From Psychrobacillus sp. FSL K6-2836 (GTDB lineage: Bacteria > Bacillota > Bacilli > Bacillales_A > Planococcaceae): a stretch of DNA of 64,000 bases. A model generated the notes under the pieces. The model was not told where the DNA came from, made no database searches, and saw nothing but the letters and a program-made list of their open reading frames with translations. Position numbers and translations under genes: made by a program. Every line of letters starts with the position of its first letter. The stretch's first letter is position 1. The DNA lies in assembly GCF_038003085.1 (NCBI RefSeq), contig NZ_JBBOOM010000001.1, forward strand, positions 1-64,000. Reading direction: 5' to 3'. Positions 24,269 through 32,567 of the stretch are shown here, one piece after another.

Positions 24269-25804
24269 CTATTTCAGCTTTTTTTGCTTTATTCGATTGA
24301 ACCAAATGAAAAGGATCAATAACATCAAAACGATGCTCACCATCCAAATGCCTGTAGTTAACCGATTATCATTCTGTCGATCCACTAGCTTATATATTTC
24401 GGACTGGCCACTTTCCAAATGAATCGTATACCCATCCTCATCTGGTTTAACTAATTCTCCAGCTAATAATCCTTGTAACTCTTTTCCTGTTTCTTTCTCT
24501 TCATCCAGTACTACGGTTTGAGCTTCCGAGGTATTGTTGATTGCTATTACTACTGTTTCATCAGCATAGGTCCTTTTATAGACAGTCCATCCTGTGTCAT
24601 CACCTAAAAGTTCCATATCACCCCTAGTCAGTGGCAACTGCTGCTGTCTTACTGCTCCTAGTTTTGTGATATATTCAACCAGCTCAGCATCTTCCTCAAA
24701 ATTCATCATTCGACGATTATCTGGATCATTTCCTCCGTCCAATGCGATTTCTGTTCCATAGTAGATGATTGGAATGCCTGGAGCAGAATACATATAAGTT
24801 AAACCAAGTTTTAACCTTGCTACTGGATCCTGATTATTCTGGATTGCCAAATTAGTGAACCGTTGCATATCATGATTGTCGATAAATTGACCAAGCAGTT
24901 CTGGACGCTCAAACAATTTATCGTTTCGCTCATTATTTGAAAATAACCAACCAAGTGATTGATCCGATTTTTCAAAAGCGGTTCTTAGAGATCCATTTTG
25001 GGAAAAGTCCATGAAACCATCGATACCTGTATCCTGATAACCAACTATGATATTGGGGTTATCATGCCAAACCTCCCCTATCAAAAAGAACGATTCTTTC
25101 ACTGATTTCACTTCAGCTGAAAATTCGGTCCAAAATTCCTTTGGAACATGTTTGACCGTGTCCAGTCTATATCCATCGATATCTGTTTCTTCTATCCACC
25201 ATTTTGCAGCATCTAATAAATACTTACTAACCTCTGGATTGTCTTGATCTAAGTCGGGAAGATCATATAACCAACCAGTTTCCACTTCTTGTTGGTTATT
25301 CCAATTGGAAATGGACTTATTTTGATGAAACCACTCTTCTTTAGTAGGATCACTTAGCCACTCGTGATTTGGTCCAACATGGTTAACAACAAAGTCGAGA
25401 ATCACTTTTATATCCAGTTTGTGGGCTTCCTCTACAAGTGTTTTGAAATCTTCCATCGAGCCAAAATACTCATTCGTTTCATAAAAATCCTTTATCCAAT
25501 AGCCGTGATACCCTTTTTCCATATTTTCAAAAATGGGTGTCAACCAAATAGCTGTAAAACCCATTTCTTTAATATAAGCAAGCTTCTCTGTTATTCCTTT
25601 AAAGTCCCCACCATGATACGCAAGTGGATCGTTTATATTAGCATCGTAATCATTACTCGTATCTCCATTATTAAATCGGTCCACCATAATACTATAAATA
25701 ACCTCATCCTGCATCTTTCGTTCTTCACTAGCGAGAGCTGTCAGTGGACTTACAGTGGCAATTAAGAGCGATATTAAAACAAAGAGCATTCCACTTTTTT
25801 TCAT
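24269..25804 (-). CDS. Secreted, C-terminally membrane-anchored alpha-amylase (GH13)
   Basis: 511 residues. Signal peptide (MKKSGMLFVLISLLIA to LTALASEE), catalytic barrel with DFVVNHVGPNHEW (I), GYRLDTVKHV nucleophile (II), LIGEVWHDN acid/base (III), FIDNHDMQRF (IV), a C-terminal beta domain, and then a single membrane helix (GIWMVSIVLMLLILFIWF) followed by a basic tail. The enzyme would be held on the outer face of the membrane and degrade starch or maltodextrins beside the ABC importer. ATG at 25804 with GGGGAAG seven bases upstream. In the operon between malG and the glucosidase. Confidence 0.9.
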   Translation of the reverse strand: MKKSGMLFVLISLLIATVSPLTALASEERKMQDEVIYSIMVDRFNNGDTSNDYDANINDPLAYHGGDFKGITEKLAYIKEMGFTAIWLTPIFENMEKGYHGYWIKDFYETNEYFGSMEDFKTLVEEAHKLDIKVILDFVVNHVGPNHEWLSDPTKEEWFHQNKSISNWNNQQEVETGWLYDLPDLDQDNPEVSKYLLDAAKWWIEETDIDGYRLDTVKHVPKEFWTEFSAEVKSVKESFFLIGEVWHDNPNIIVGYQDTGIDGFMDFSQNGSLRTAFEKSDQSLGWLFSNNERNDKLFERPELLGQFIDNHDMQRFTNLAIQNNQDPVARLKLGLTYMYSAPGIPIIYYGTEIALDGGNDPDNRRMMNFEEDAELVEYITKLGAVRQQQLPLTRGDMELLGDDTGWTVYKRTYADETVVIAINNTSEAQTVVLDEEKETGKELQGLLAGELVKPDEDGYTIHLESGQSEIYKLVDRQNDNRLTTGIWMVSIVLMLLILFIWFNRIKQKKLK

Positions 25805-25838
25805 GGTCAAACTTCCCCACTTCTTTCCATTAAGGTAA

Positions 25839-26681
25839 TTAACCTTTCGTACCCCCAGCTGTAAGACCAGAGATAAAATATTTTTGAAATGATAGGAAAA
25901 GAATTGTAATCGGAATAGCTATCAAAACCGACCCCGCAGCGAAAGTAGTAAATTCATTACCAAACTGCTTGGAAACTAATTCGTATAAACCGACACCCAT
26001 TGTAAACTTTTCTTCCGTGCGTAGCATAATACGAGCGAGTATGAAATCACCAAATGGAGCGATAAATGAAAACAGGGCTACCACTGCTATGATTGGCTTA
26101 GATAATGGCATAATTATTTGCCAAAAAATTCGTAAATGGCCTGCTCCGTCCATACGTGCAGATTCATCCAACTCTTTTGGAATTGTATCCAAATATCCTT
26201 TCATCAGCCACGTATTCATCGGTATCTGGCCGCCTACATAAATAATTATTAGTCCTGCATGCGTGTCTAATAGTCCAGTTCGTTGGGCAAGTACAAAGAT
26301 TGCAATAAGCGCAGCGAAGTTTGGAATCATTTGCAGGACTAGAAAGGTTAGAAGACCATTTTTTCTTCCGATAAATCGGTAGCGTGAGAACGCATACCCA
26401 GTAAACGCTACACTTATAACCGCAAGTACCATTGTGATTAAACTAATTTTCATCGAATTTAAGTACCATAAAACATAATTGGAGTTTTCTGTATCAAATA
26501 AGCTCGTATAGTGCTTAAATGTAGGATTATTAGGAAACATCGTAGAACCTGAAAGACTTTGCCCAGGGTTTAAAGAAGAACCTACAACCCATAGCAATGG
26601 GTAAATAACTATTATCACCGCAATTAGAAGAATAAGATAAGAAACTGACAGTCTGATGATTTTTTCAGTCTTATTAGTCAT
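25839..26681 (-). CDS. Maltodextrin ABC transporter permease, MalG-like
   Basis: 280 residues, six membrane segments. The EAA loop that contacts the ATPase is visible: PKELDESARMDGAGHLRIFW, followed by QIIMPLSKP. MalG family lengths agree. Its start overlaps the malF stop by one base (TAATG), so the two are translationally coupled. No MalK/MsmX ATPase is in the cluster; in Bacillus one shared MsmX serves several sugar importers, which would explain this. Confidence 0.9.
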   Translation of the reverse strand: MTNKTEKIIRLSVSYLILLIAVIIVIYPLLWVVGSSLNPGQSLSGSTMFPNNPTFKHYTSLFDTENSNYVLWYLNSMKISLITMVLAVISVAFTGYAFSRYRFIGRKNGLLTFLVLQMIPNFAALIAIFVLAQRTGLLDTHAGLIIIYVGGQIPMNTWLMKGYLDTIPKELDESARMDGAGHLRIFWQIIMPLSKPIIAVVALFSFIAPFGDFILARIMLRTEEKFTMGVGLYELVSKQFGNEFTTFAAGSVLIAIPITILFLSFQKYFISGLTAGGTKG

Positions 26682-27961
26682 TACATCATATCCTCCTCTT
26701 TGAATGAATTAGTTCGTTTGAATTGCCATAATGCTACTGCTACAACGATAAGTGATAGGAGCATTGTTATTGCTGCTGCTTTTCCATATTGTCCAGAAGT
26801 CATCGTCAATTGATAAATCCAAGAGATTAATATATCTGTTCCCCCAGCATTTTGCCCAGGTAAAGCTGGACCTCCTCCATTGAACAGGAAGATGACGTTG
26901 AAATTATTGAAGTTAAATGTATACTGCGTAATAAGAATTGGAGCAGTTGCATATAGCACCATAGGTAATGTGATACCTCGGAATTTCTGGAAGATAGAAG
27001 CGCCGTCCACATTTGCAGCCTCGTACAATTCATTTGGAATAGATTGAAGCACTCCAGTTGTCATTGCAAATATAAATGGGAAACCTAGCCATGATTGTAT
27101 TAAGATCAACGCTAATCTAGTCCACATCTCTTCTGTCATCCAAGGAATAGCATCGATGCCTAACATACTGAGTATTTGCGTATTGATGACACCAAATGAT
27201 TCATTGAACATACCTGAAAATATTAAGATCGATACAAATGCGGGTACTGCCCAAGGTAAGATTAATATAGTACGGAAAAATGCTTTCCCTTTTAAATCCT
27301 TTTGATTGATCACAACTGCGAGAAAGACTCCAATTGCAACTTGTAATGTCGTTGCCCCAAATGTCCAAACAATTGTCCAACCCAATACACCAAAAAATGT
27401 GGATCTCCAAAGATCTAATTTGAATATATCAATATAGTTTTGAATACCAACCCAATCTACCAGTTTTGCAGGTGGTGAATGATATAAATCATAGTTTGTA
27501 AATGATAGAAGGATTACAAAGATAATTGGGAAAATAACTACGAAGATTAATAATAAAAACCCAGGGGAAATCATTAGATAAGGAAAACCGTTATCCAATA
27601 GATTATGATATTGCTCCCTTACACTATTTAATAGGAATCCTTCATCTCGTTTTTTTCCATTGTTATAAGCATCATAAATATTAAACGCATAAATTCCAAG
27701 ACCGATGATTGCTACCAACAATGCGATGATGCCATCGATCAATAAGAATATGGAATGATCAAGGACTGGAATTTCTCCAAGCGTAATCAGTCCCCAGAAA
27801 CCCCAGTTTAGCGTTTGAGAAAAGCTACTGAAGAATGCGACAGTTAATACTAAGAAAATGATTCCTTTTATAAACTGTTTATTATAAAATTGCCCAATGC
27901 CTGGGATGATAGATAATAACCCGGCATATTTTCTATGTTTGGTTGTGACATTACTATTCAT
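26681..27961 (-). CDS. Maltodextrin ABC transporter permease, MalF-like
   Basis: 426 residues from ATG at 27961; GGAGG lies 11 bases upstream, and the in-frame ATG at 28006 would place that site inside the gene. The N-terminus carries two extra hydrophobic segments (SIIPGIGQFYNKQFIKG, then IIFLVLTVAFF), as in MdxF/GanP-like permeases, before the transporter core. EAA loop: IPNELYEAANVDGASIFQKF followed by GITLPM. Forms the membrane pore with MalG. Its 5' end is only about 25 bases from a structured repeated element, so its translation may be affected by it. Confidence 0.9.
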   Translation of the reverse strand: MNSNVTTKHRKYAGLLSIIPGIGQFYNKQFIKGIIFLVLTVAFFSSFSQTLNWGFWGLITLGEIPVLDHSIFLLIDGIIALLVAIIGLGIYAFNIYDAYNNGKKRDEGFLLNSVREQYHNLLDNGFPYLMISPGFLLLIFVVIFPIIFVILLSFTNYDLYHSPPAKLVDWVGIQNYIDIFKLDLWRSTFFGVLGWTIVWTFGATTLQVAIGVFLAVVINQKDLKGKAFFRTILILPWAVPAFVSILIFSGMFNESFGVINTQILSMLGIDAIPWMTEEMWTRLALILIQSWLGFPFIFAMTTGVLQSIPNELYEAANVDGASIFQKFRGITLPMVLYATAPILITQYTFNFNNFNVIFLFNGGGPALPGQNAGGTDILISWIYQLTMTSGQYGKAAAITMLLSLIVVAVALWQFKRTNSFKEEDMM

Positions 27962-27985
27962 CGTAAATGTCGCCTCCTTCTTCCT

Positions 27986-28260
27986 AAAAAGTGAAACTTC
28001 AATCATTGGGGGTTTTCTTCATCCCCCAATGATTGAAAAACTGAACTCAGACAAAGAACGCCGCATCGTGCGGCAATGCCTGAGTGACCAACATCCTGTT
28101 GGCCCGATCCATTCGTGCGTTTACGGGCAGTTGTCTCCCATTTATGCTTTGTTGCTTTGGCCAAACCTTAAGTGGGAGTATTACGACGTACAGGAAGTAC
28201 TAGTGCCGCTGTTGCCACATGACGTGGTGACTTTAATCGGCCTGCCCGTAAACGCGGGAT
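27986..28260 (-). ncRNA. Structured repeated element, copy 1 (upstream of malF)
   Basis: 275 bp with three nested or adjacent stems: 28000-28012 with 28023-28035 (13 bp, loop TTTTCTTCAT on plus), 28117-28130 with 28242-28255 (14 bp perfect, GCGTTTACGGGCAG), and inside it 28135-28143 with 28070-region partner 28170-28178 (CTCCCATTT/AAGTGGGAG). A diverged copy at 59876-60032 keeps all three stems, with paired base changes. Both copies end about 20-35 bases before a minus-strand start codon. An RNA element or a palindromic mobile element (IS200/IS605-type MITE) would both fit. The 28142-28242 part also holds further small hairpins. Confidence 0.55.
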
Positions 28261-28329
28261 GAAAGGAGAATACTCTCATATTTTCATGCAAATTTTCCTG
28301 AAGTAAACGTTTCTCATACTAATATAGAA

Positions 28330-28366
28330 GCAAAGCCATGCTCCCTATCAGGTAACATGCCTTTGC
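28330..28366. repeat. Hairpin in the malE-malF gap
   Basis: GCAAAGCCATG and CATGCCTTTGC pair with one mismatch over a 15-base loop; T6 follows on the plus strand. With the neighbouring palindromes it makes the malE-malF gap strongly structured. Confidence 0.55.
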
Positions 28367-28431
28367 ACTTTTTTAAAAGATAAGAAAGTATTTAATAATA
28401 CTGTAAATTATTTGACGATACCACTGATTTC

Positions 28432-28552
28432 TGTTTCAGGTGGACGCTTTCCGCGGGGTGAACGATGAGCCATCACCGTAGCTTCGCTTCCGTTGTGATG
28501 GCTCATCTGTCTCACTCATCCCGGTGGAGTCGCCAACTTCCACTTCAATCAA
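28432..28552. repeat. GACGCTTTCC/GGAGTCGCC palindromic repeat, copy H1
   Basis: Begins near GGTGGACGCTTTCCGCGGGG and ends CGGTGGAGTCGCC plus TTCCACTTCAATC. The centre is a perfect 13-bp stem GATGAGCCATCAC/GTGATGGCTCATC. Same outer motifs as copies at 32252 and inside the two MITE-like elements. It lies between malE and malF. Confidence 0.7.
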
Positions 28553-28639
28553 TTAAATGAGCAGTACTTAGCAATTAGATTACAGTACCGCCTCTACTCT
28601 GCTAGGTCGTCGCAATAAAAGTGTAAACTGCTTTTCTAG

Positions 28640-29944
28640 TTAATTCGGATGATTAGTTTCTATATTTGTTTTAATCGTTTTCACTGCATCATCCATTGCT
28701 GCTTTCGGTTCTGCTTTACCAGTAGCAATTGTTTGAAGTGCAGATGCTGCAGGACCCCATACTTCTCCCATTTCAGGAATATTAGGCATAGGTACTGCGT
28801 ATTGAGATTGAAGTGCTACTGCTTTTGCACCTTCATTATCCGCAATAATTGGATCTTCAATCAATGTTGTAACCGGTGGAATTTCTTGCGTTAATTCAAA
28901 ACGAATTTTTGCATTTTCTTCATTTGTTAACCATTCAACTAATTTTGTTGACCAGTATTCATGTTCTGTAAAGGCTGATACATGCCATCCTTTTACTCCC
29001 ATAAATGTTTTCATTTGTTCTCCGTTTGGAAGAGTTGGCATTGCTGTAACCCCAATATCGATTCCAGCGTCCTTCATACTTTGGAAAGCCCAAGGACCGT
29101 CCATTACAGAAGCGACTTTTCCTTCATTGAATAGACCATCTTTAGCTGAACCGCCACTTTCTCCAATAATTCCTTTAGGGAATAAACTTTCTGCGTACCA
29201 TTTTTGAATATATTCTGCTCCAGCGATAGCACCTTCATTGTTTAAACCAATATCATCTCGGTCAAGTGCTCCATCATTTTCTTGGAAGACGTAACCGCCC
29301 ATACCTCCAATAACACCATGTGCAAAGTAAAAGTTATCCCATAACGCTAGGAATCCGAACTTTTTCCCATCAGTGAAATCTTTTGAAAACGCGTATACAT
29401 CATCCATAGTCTCAGGTGCTTCAGTCATTAACGCCTTATTGTAGATAAAGACTGGTGTTTCTGTAGCTTTTGGTAATCCATAAAGCTTCCCATCATACTT
29501 TTGTGCTGTTACAGCAGATTCACTAAAAGTAGAAAGTATTTCGTCACTTACTTCAATTTCTTGAATCAAACCTTCTGTAACAACTTGACCAATTTGATCA
29601 TGAGGTAAAGTTACAACGTCTGCACCAGTTCCCGAAGGACCATCTAAGCGCAATTGTTCACGCATTTTATCTGCCATACCTAATTCTTTAAATTCAACTT
29701 TAATACCGTATTCTGCCTCAAAAGACTCGATTGCAGGCTTTAGAGCGATAGATTTATCTGTGTCTTCCCAAACAATAAGCTTTTCGGGTTTTGCAGGTTC
29801 ATCCGTTGTTTCTGCTCCTGTTTCTGTTTCCGGTTCTTTTTCATCCGTGTTCGCTGGAGCTGTTTCCTCCCTATCTGGACCACATGCCACAAGTAAAACA
29901 ACCGTAATAATTAGCATGAATAACAAAGTTAATGACTTTTTCAT
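28640..29944 (-). CDS. Maltodextrin-binding lipoprotein (MalE/MdxE-like)
   Basis: 434 residues, first gene of the minus-strand operon. Lipobox LLVACG, an acidic Thr/Glu linker, then an extracellular solute-binding domain of family 1: EKLIVWEDTDKSIALKPAI, PKATETPVFIYNKAL, and VASVMDGPWAFQSM. These are close to MalE/MdxE signatures. Captures maltodextrins for MalF-MalG. RBS GGAGGGG. It is 680 bases from malF, and that gap is full of hairpins, which would favour higher malE mRNA levels than malFG, the pattern known in E. coli malEFG. Confidence 0.92.
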   Translation of the reverse strand: MKKSLTLLFMLIITVVLLVACGPDREETAPANTDEKEPETETGAETTDEPAKPEKLIVWEDTDKSIALKPAIESFEAEYGIKVEFKELGMADKMREQLRLDGPSGTGADVVTLPHDQIGQVVTEGLIQEIEVSDEILSTFSESAVTAQKYDGKLYGLPKATETPVFIYNKALMTEAPETMDDVYAFSKDFTDGKKFGFLALWDNFYFAHGVIGGMGGYVFQENDGALDRDDIGLNNEGAIAGAEYIQKWYAESLFPKGIIGESGGSAKDGLFNEGKVASVMDGPWAFQSMKDAGIDIGVTAMPTLPNGEQMKTFMGVKGWHVSAFTEHEYWSTKLVEWLTNEENAKIRFELTQEIPPVTTLIEDPIIADNEGAKAVALQSQYAVPMPNIPEMGEVWGPAASALQTIATGKAEPKAAMDDAVKTIKTNIETNHPN

Positions 29945-29989
29945 TTTTTAACCCCTCCAAAATTTTTGTTTGAACACTACATCCCAAAG

Positions 29990-30009
29990 TTGGACAACCG
30001 TTTGCACAA
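29990..30009 (-). promoter_or_regulatory. LacI-type operator 1
   Basis: Minus strand TTGTGCAAACGGTTGTCCAA; shares TTGTGCAA-w-CG-s-TT with operator 2 at 30112. Lies in the malE leader. Confidence 0.5.
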
Positions 30010-30018
30010 TTAAGAAAA

Positions 30019-30032
30019 AGAAAGCGCTATCA
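30019..30032 (+). promoter_or_regulatory. cre-like site (CcpA)
   Basis: AGAAAGCGCTATCA matches TGWAANCGNTNWCA at all fixed positions except the first. Location in the malE leader fits catabolite repression. Confidence 0.5.
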
Positions 30033-30111
30033 TAAATTTCACTGAAAAATATTCTTTTCCGTCTTCTATTGGTCTTTATATGAGATTTCAAGAATAATAA
30101 TAGTAATAATT

Positions 30112-30148
30112 TTGTGAAAGCGATTGCACAACTTATGGTTTTATTATA
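30112..30148 (-). promoter_or_regulatory. malE operon promoter -10 with LacI-type operator 2
   Basis: TATAAT on the minus strand at 30143-30148, with TTGTTT 16 bases upstream as a weak -35. The 20-bp operator TTGTGCAATCGCTTTCACAA (30112-30131) lies just past the start point, where a repressor would block transcription. The same sequence also matches the cre consensus with one mismatch (30115-30128). Confidence 0.6.
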
Positions 30149-30248
30149 CATTTATTTGAGAAGGAAACAATCTATTTTTTGTAAATTTTTTAAATATTAT
30201 ATTTACACCTCCCTTTCACCATGGATTGTGATATGTTTTGCTTAAGTA

Positions 30249-30258
30249 TTTACGTAAA
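30249..30258 (+). promoter_or_regulatory. Small palindrome before the neopullulanase gene
   Basis: TTTACGTAAA, 28 bases before the ATG, in the leader of the plus-strand gene. Possible LacI-family half site; weak evidence. Confidence 0.3.
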
Positions 30259-30285
30259 CAAATTTGTTTAATTAGGAGATGTATT

Positions 30286-32031
30286 ATGGAAAAAACAGCT
30301 ATTTTTCACCGATCGACCGATAATTTTGCTTATCTACTAAACGATCAAACGCTTCAAATACGGCTTAAAACAAAGCAACAAGATGTAAAAACTGTTTCAT
30401 TAATAATGGGTGATCCATATATTTGGAGTAATGGAAAATGGCAGTATTCGGAATTACCCATGAATTTAGTTGGAAACGATGGATTATTTGACTATTGGGA
30501 AACCGAAGTATTTGCAGCAACTAATAGACTAAGATATGGCTTTAAGTTGAATTCATCAACAGAGGAGATAATTTATACTGAAAAAGGATTTTATGACAGC
30601 ATACCAGTAGATAGTGATTATTATTTTTGCTTTCCTTATTTACACGAAAATGAACAATTCCAAGCTCCAGAATGGGTGAAGGATACTGTCTGGTATCAAA
30701 TATTTCCAGAGCGTTTTGGGAATGCCGATCCTACTATAAATCCCGAAAATGTAAAAGCATGGGGTAGCGAACCTCCCGCAGTAGATAATTTCTTTGGTGG
30801 TGATTTCGCCGGTGTTACTGAACATTTGGACCACCTAACGGACATAGGGGTAAATGGCATCTATTTTACTCCAGTCTTTAAAGCTTACTCGAATCATAAA
30901 TACGATACGATTGACTATATGGAATTGGATCCTCAATTTGGCGATACAGATGCTTTAAAAGAACTTATAGCACAATGTCATAACCGAGGTATTAAGGTAA
31001 TGCTTGATGCCGTATTCAATCATAGTGGTTATTACTTTCCGCCTTTTCAAGATGTCCTAGAAAATGGAGAAAATTCACCTTATAAGGATTGGTTTCACAT
31101 CCATGATTTCCCGGTTGTTGGAGGAGAAAAGCCAAACTATGAAGCTTTTGGATTTGTAGAATCTATGCCAAAGTTAAATACTGCTAATTCAGCGGTAAAG
31201 AAATATCTGCTTGACGTAGGTACCTATTGGATTGAGGAATTTGATATTGATGGATGGAGACTAGATGTTGCAAATGAAGTAGATCAGCCTTTCTGGCGCG
31301 AGTTTAGAAAAATAGTAAAAAATGCAAAGCCTGATATATATATTCTTGGAGAAATATGGCATGATTCCATGCCGTGGCTTAGAGGAGATCAGTTTGATGC
31401 TGTGATGAATTATCCGTTTAAAACAAATGTACTGAACCTTTTAGCAAACAATAGTATTACGTCAAAGCAGTTCGTAGAGAATATGAGTAAGGTTTACTAT
31501 AGTTACCCAAAGACTGTGTTTGATTATACGTTTAATCTTGTAGGCAGTCACGATACTCCAAGAATTCTTACGGAATGCGAAGGCGATATAAAAAAAACGA
31601 AGCAAGTATTTACTATACTTCTAACTTTTATGGGCACTCCCTGCATTTATTATGGGGACGAAATAGGTCTTACAGGTACCCAAGATCCTGGCTGTAGAAA
31701 ATGCATGGACTGGGACGAAGGAAATCATCAGCTAGAGCTTAAAAATCATATTCGGACTCTAAATGCGCTTCGGAAAAAAGAAAAACTGCTAGCTAATGAA
31801 GGTTCTGTAATATTCCTGCACCCTACTGAGGCAAATGGCATATTTGGTTATAAGAAATTTAGCGCTAATAAAACTATTTTAGTCTTACTTAATCCAATCT
31901 CCAGTAACCAAAAATTTTCGCTTGATAAGAGCGAGAATTATAACATACTTTATAGTTCTAATATAGTAATAGAAGGTAATCAAGTTAACATAGAACCAAA
32001 TGGATTTGGAATCATTGAATACAACGTATAA
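30286..32031 (+). CDS. Neopullulanase/cyclomaltodextrinase (GH13_20)
   Basis: 581 residues, the length of neopullulanases, maltogenic amylases and cyclomaltodextrinases. An N-terminal beta domain of CBM34 type (about 1-120) precedes the barrel. Catalytic regions: MLDAVFNHSGYYF (I), GWRLDVANEVDQ (II), ILGEIWHDSM (III), LVGSHDTPRIL (IV). No signal peptide, so it works in the cytoplasm on cyclodextrins, pullulan fragments or maltodextrins brought in by MalEFG. ATG at 30286, AGGAGA six bases upstream. Divergent from malE and sharing its control region. Confidence 0.92.
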   Translation: MEKTAIFHRSTDNFAYLLNDQTLQIRLKTKQQDVKTVSLIMGDPYIWSNGKWQYSELPMNLVGNDGLFDYWETEVFAATNRLRYGFKLNSSTEEIIYTEKGFYDSIPVDSDYYFCFPYLHENEQFQAPEWVKDTVWYQIFPERFGNADPTINPENVKAWGSEPPAVDNFFGGDFAGVTEHLDHLTDIGVNGIYFTPVFKAYSNHKYDTIDYMELDPQFGDTDALKELIAQCHNRGIKVMLDAVFNHSGYYFPPFQDVLENGENSPYKDWFHIHDFPVVGGEKPNYEAFGFVESMPKLNTANSAVKKYLLDVGTYWIEEFDIDGWRLDVANEVDQPFWREFRKIVKNAKPDIYILGEIWHDSMPWLRGDQFDAVMNYPFKTNVLNLLANNSITSKQFVENMSKVYYSYPKTVFDYTFNLVGSHDTPRILTECEGDIKKTKQVFTILLTFMGTPCIYYGDEIGLTGTQDPGCRKCMDWDEGNHQLELKNHIRTLNALRKKEKLLANEGSVIFLHPTEANGIFGYKKFSANKTILVLLNPISSNQKFSLDKSENYNILYSSNIVIEGNQVNIEPNGFGIIEYNV

Positions 32032-32040
32032 ATAATCTAT

Positions 32041-32066
32041 CTAGGCAAGTACTTACACTTGCCTAG
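32041..32066. terminator. Hairpin after the neopullulanase gene
   Basis: CTAGGCAAGT/ACTTGCCTAG with a six-base loop, 10 bases after the stop. The following A5T4 is not a perfect T run, so termination strength is uncertain. Confidence 0.55.
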
Positions 32067-32082
32067 AAAAATTTTAAATACA

Positions 32083-32106
32083 ATTTAGTTTACATAATAA
32101 TATTAT
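32083..32106 (-). repeat. Dif-like (Xer) site B
   Basis: Identical 24 bp to site A, same orientation, 52 bases after the neopullulanase stop codon. Together A and B enclose exactly the maltodextrin genes. Confidence 0.6.
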
Positions 32107-32251
32107 TGTTTTTTATTTGTTAATCAAATCCATCTCAAAAAATATTGATGATTTCACCACTAATCGATAGCCCATATATAAATAATAGTTATAAATTAAA
32201 ACAAGCGAATCAGTTTCATAAAGAATATTATATAGTTAAATCCGAACAACG

Positions 32252-32440
32252 CTGATTTCCCCTTGAGGCGGACGCTTTCCGCGGGCACGGCTTCAATCTC
32301 CTCGTCACTACGAAAACATATGCTCCTGCTGTAACTCGTCGCAAAGACATTGGTCAAACAAAGTTCGACCAATGTCTTTCCTGCCGGGCTTTCAGCCTGC
32401 GCTGTTCCCGCTGGAGTCGCCGCCTGCCACTCCAATCAAC
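32252..32440. repeat. GACGCTTTCC/GGAGTCGCC palindromic repeat, copy H2
   Basis: Longer variant: GAGGCGGACGCTTTCCGCGG at one end, CGCTGGAGTCGCCGCCTGCC at the other. The central 13-bp stem AAAGACATTGGTC/GACCAATGTCTTT lies near 32346-32382. GC-rich compared with surroundings. The rest of the 32107-32567 gap holds no gene I can support. Confidence 0.65.
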
Positions 32441-32567
32441 GGGATCGCTTTTAAAAAAACGAATAATATATTTCGATATTAAATAAACATTCGTATTTTT
32501 AAATGAAACAAGTAATTATGAAATTGACTCAAACATAATACCAATACATATATTTTATTAGTAATAG

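Noticed and set aside
28073-28262. Plus-strand open frame of about 120 codons between malE and malF
   Set aside because: It runs across the hairpins of the structured element and has no start signal; palindromes explain its openness.
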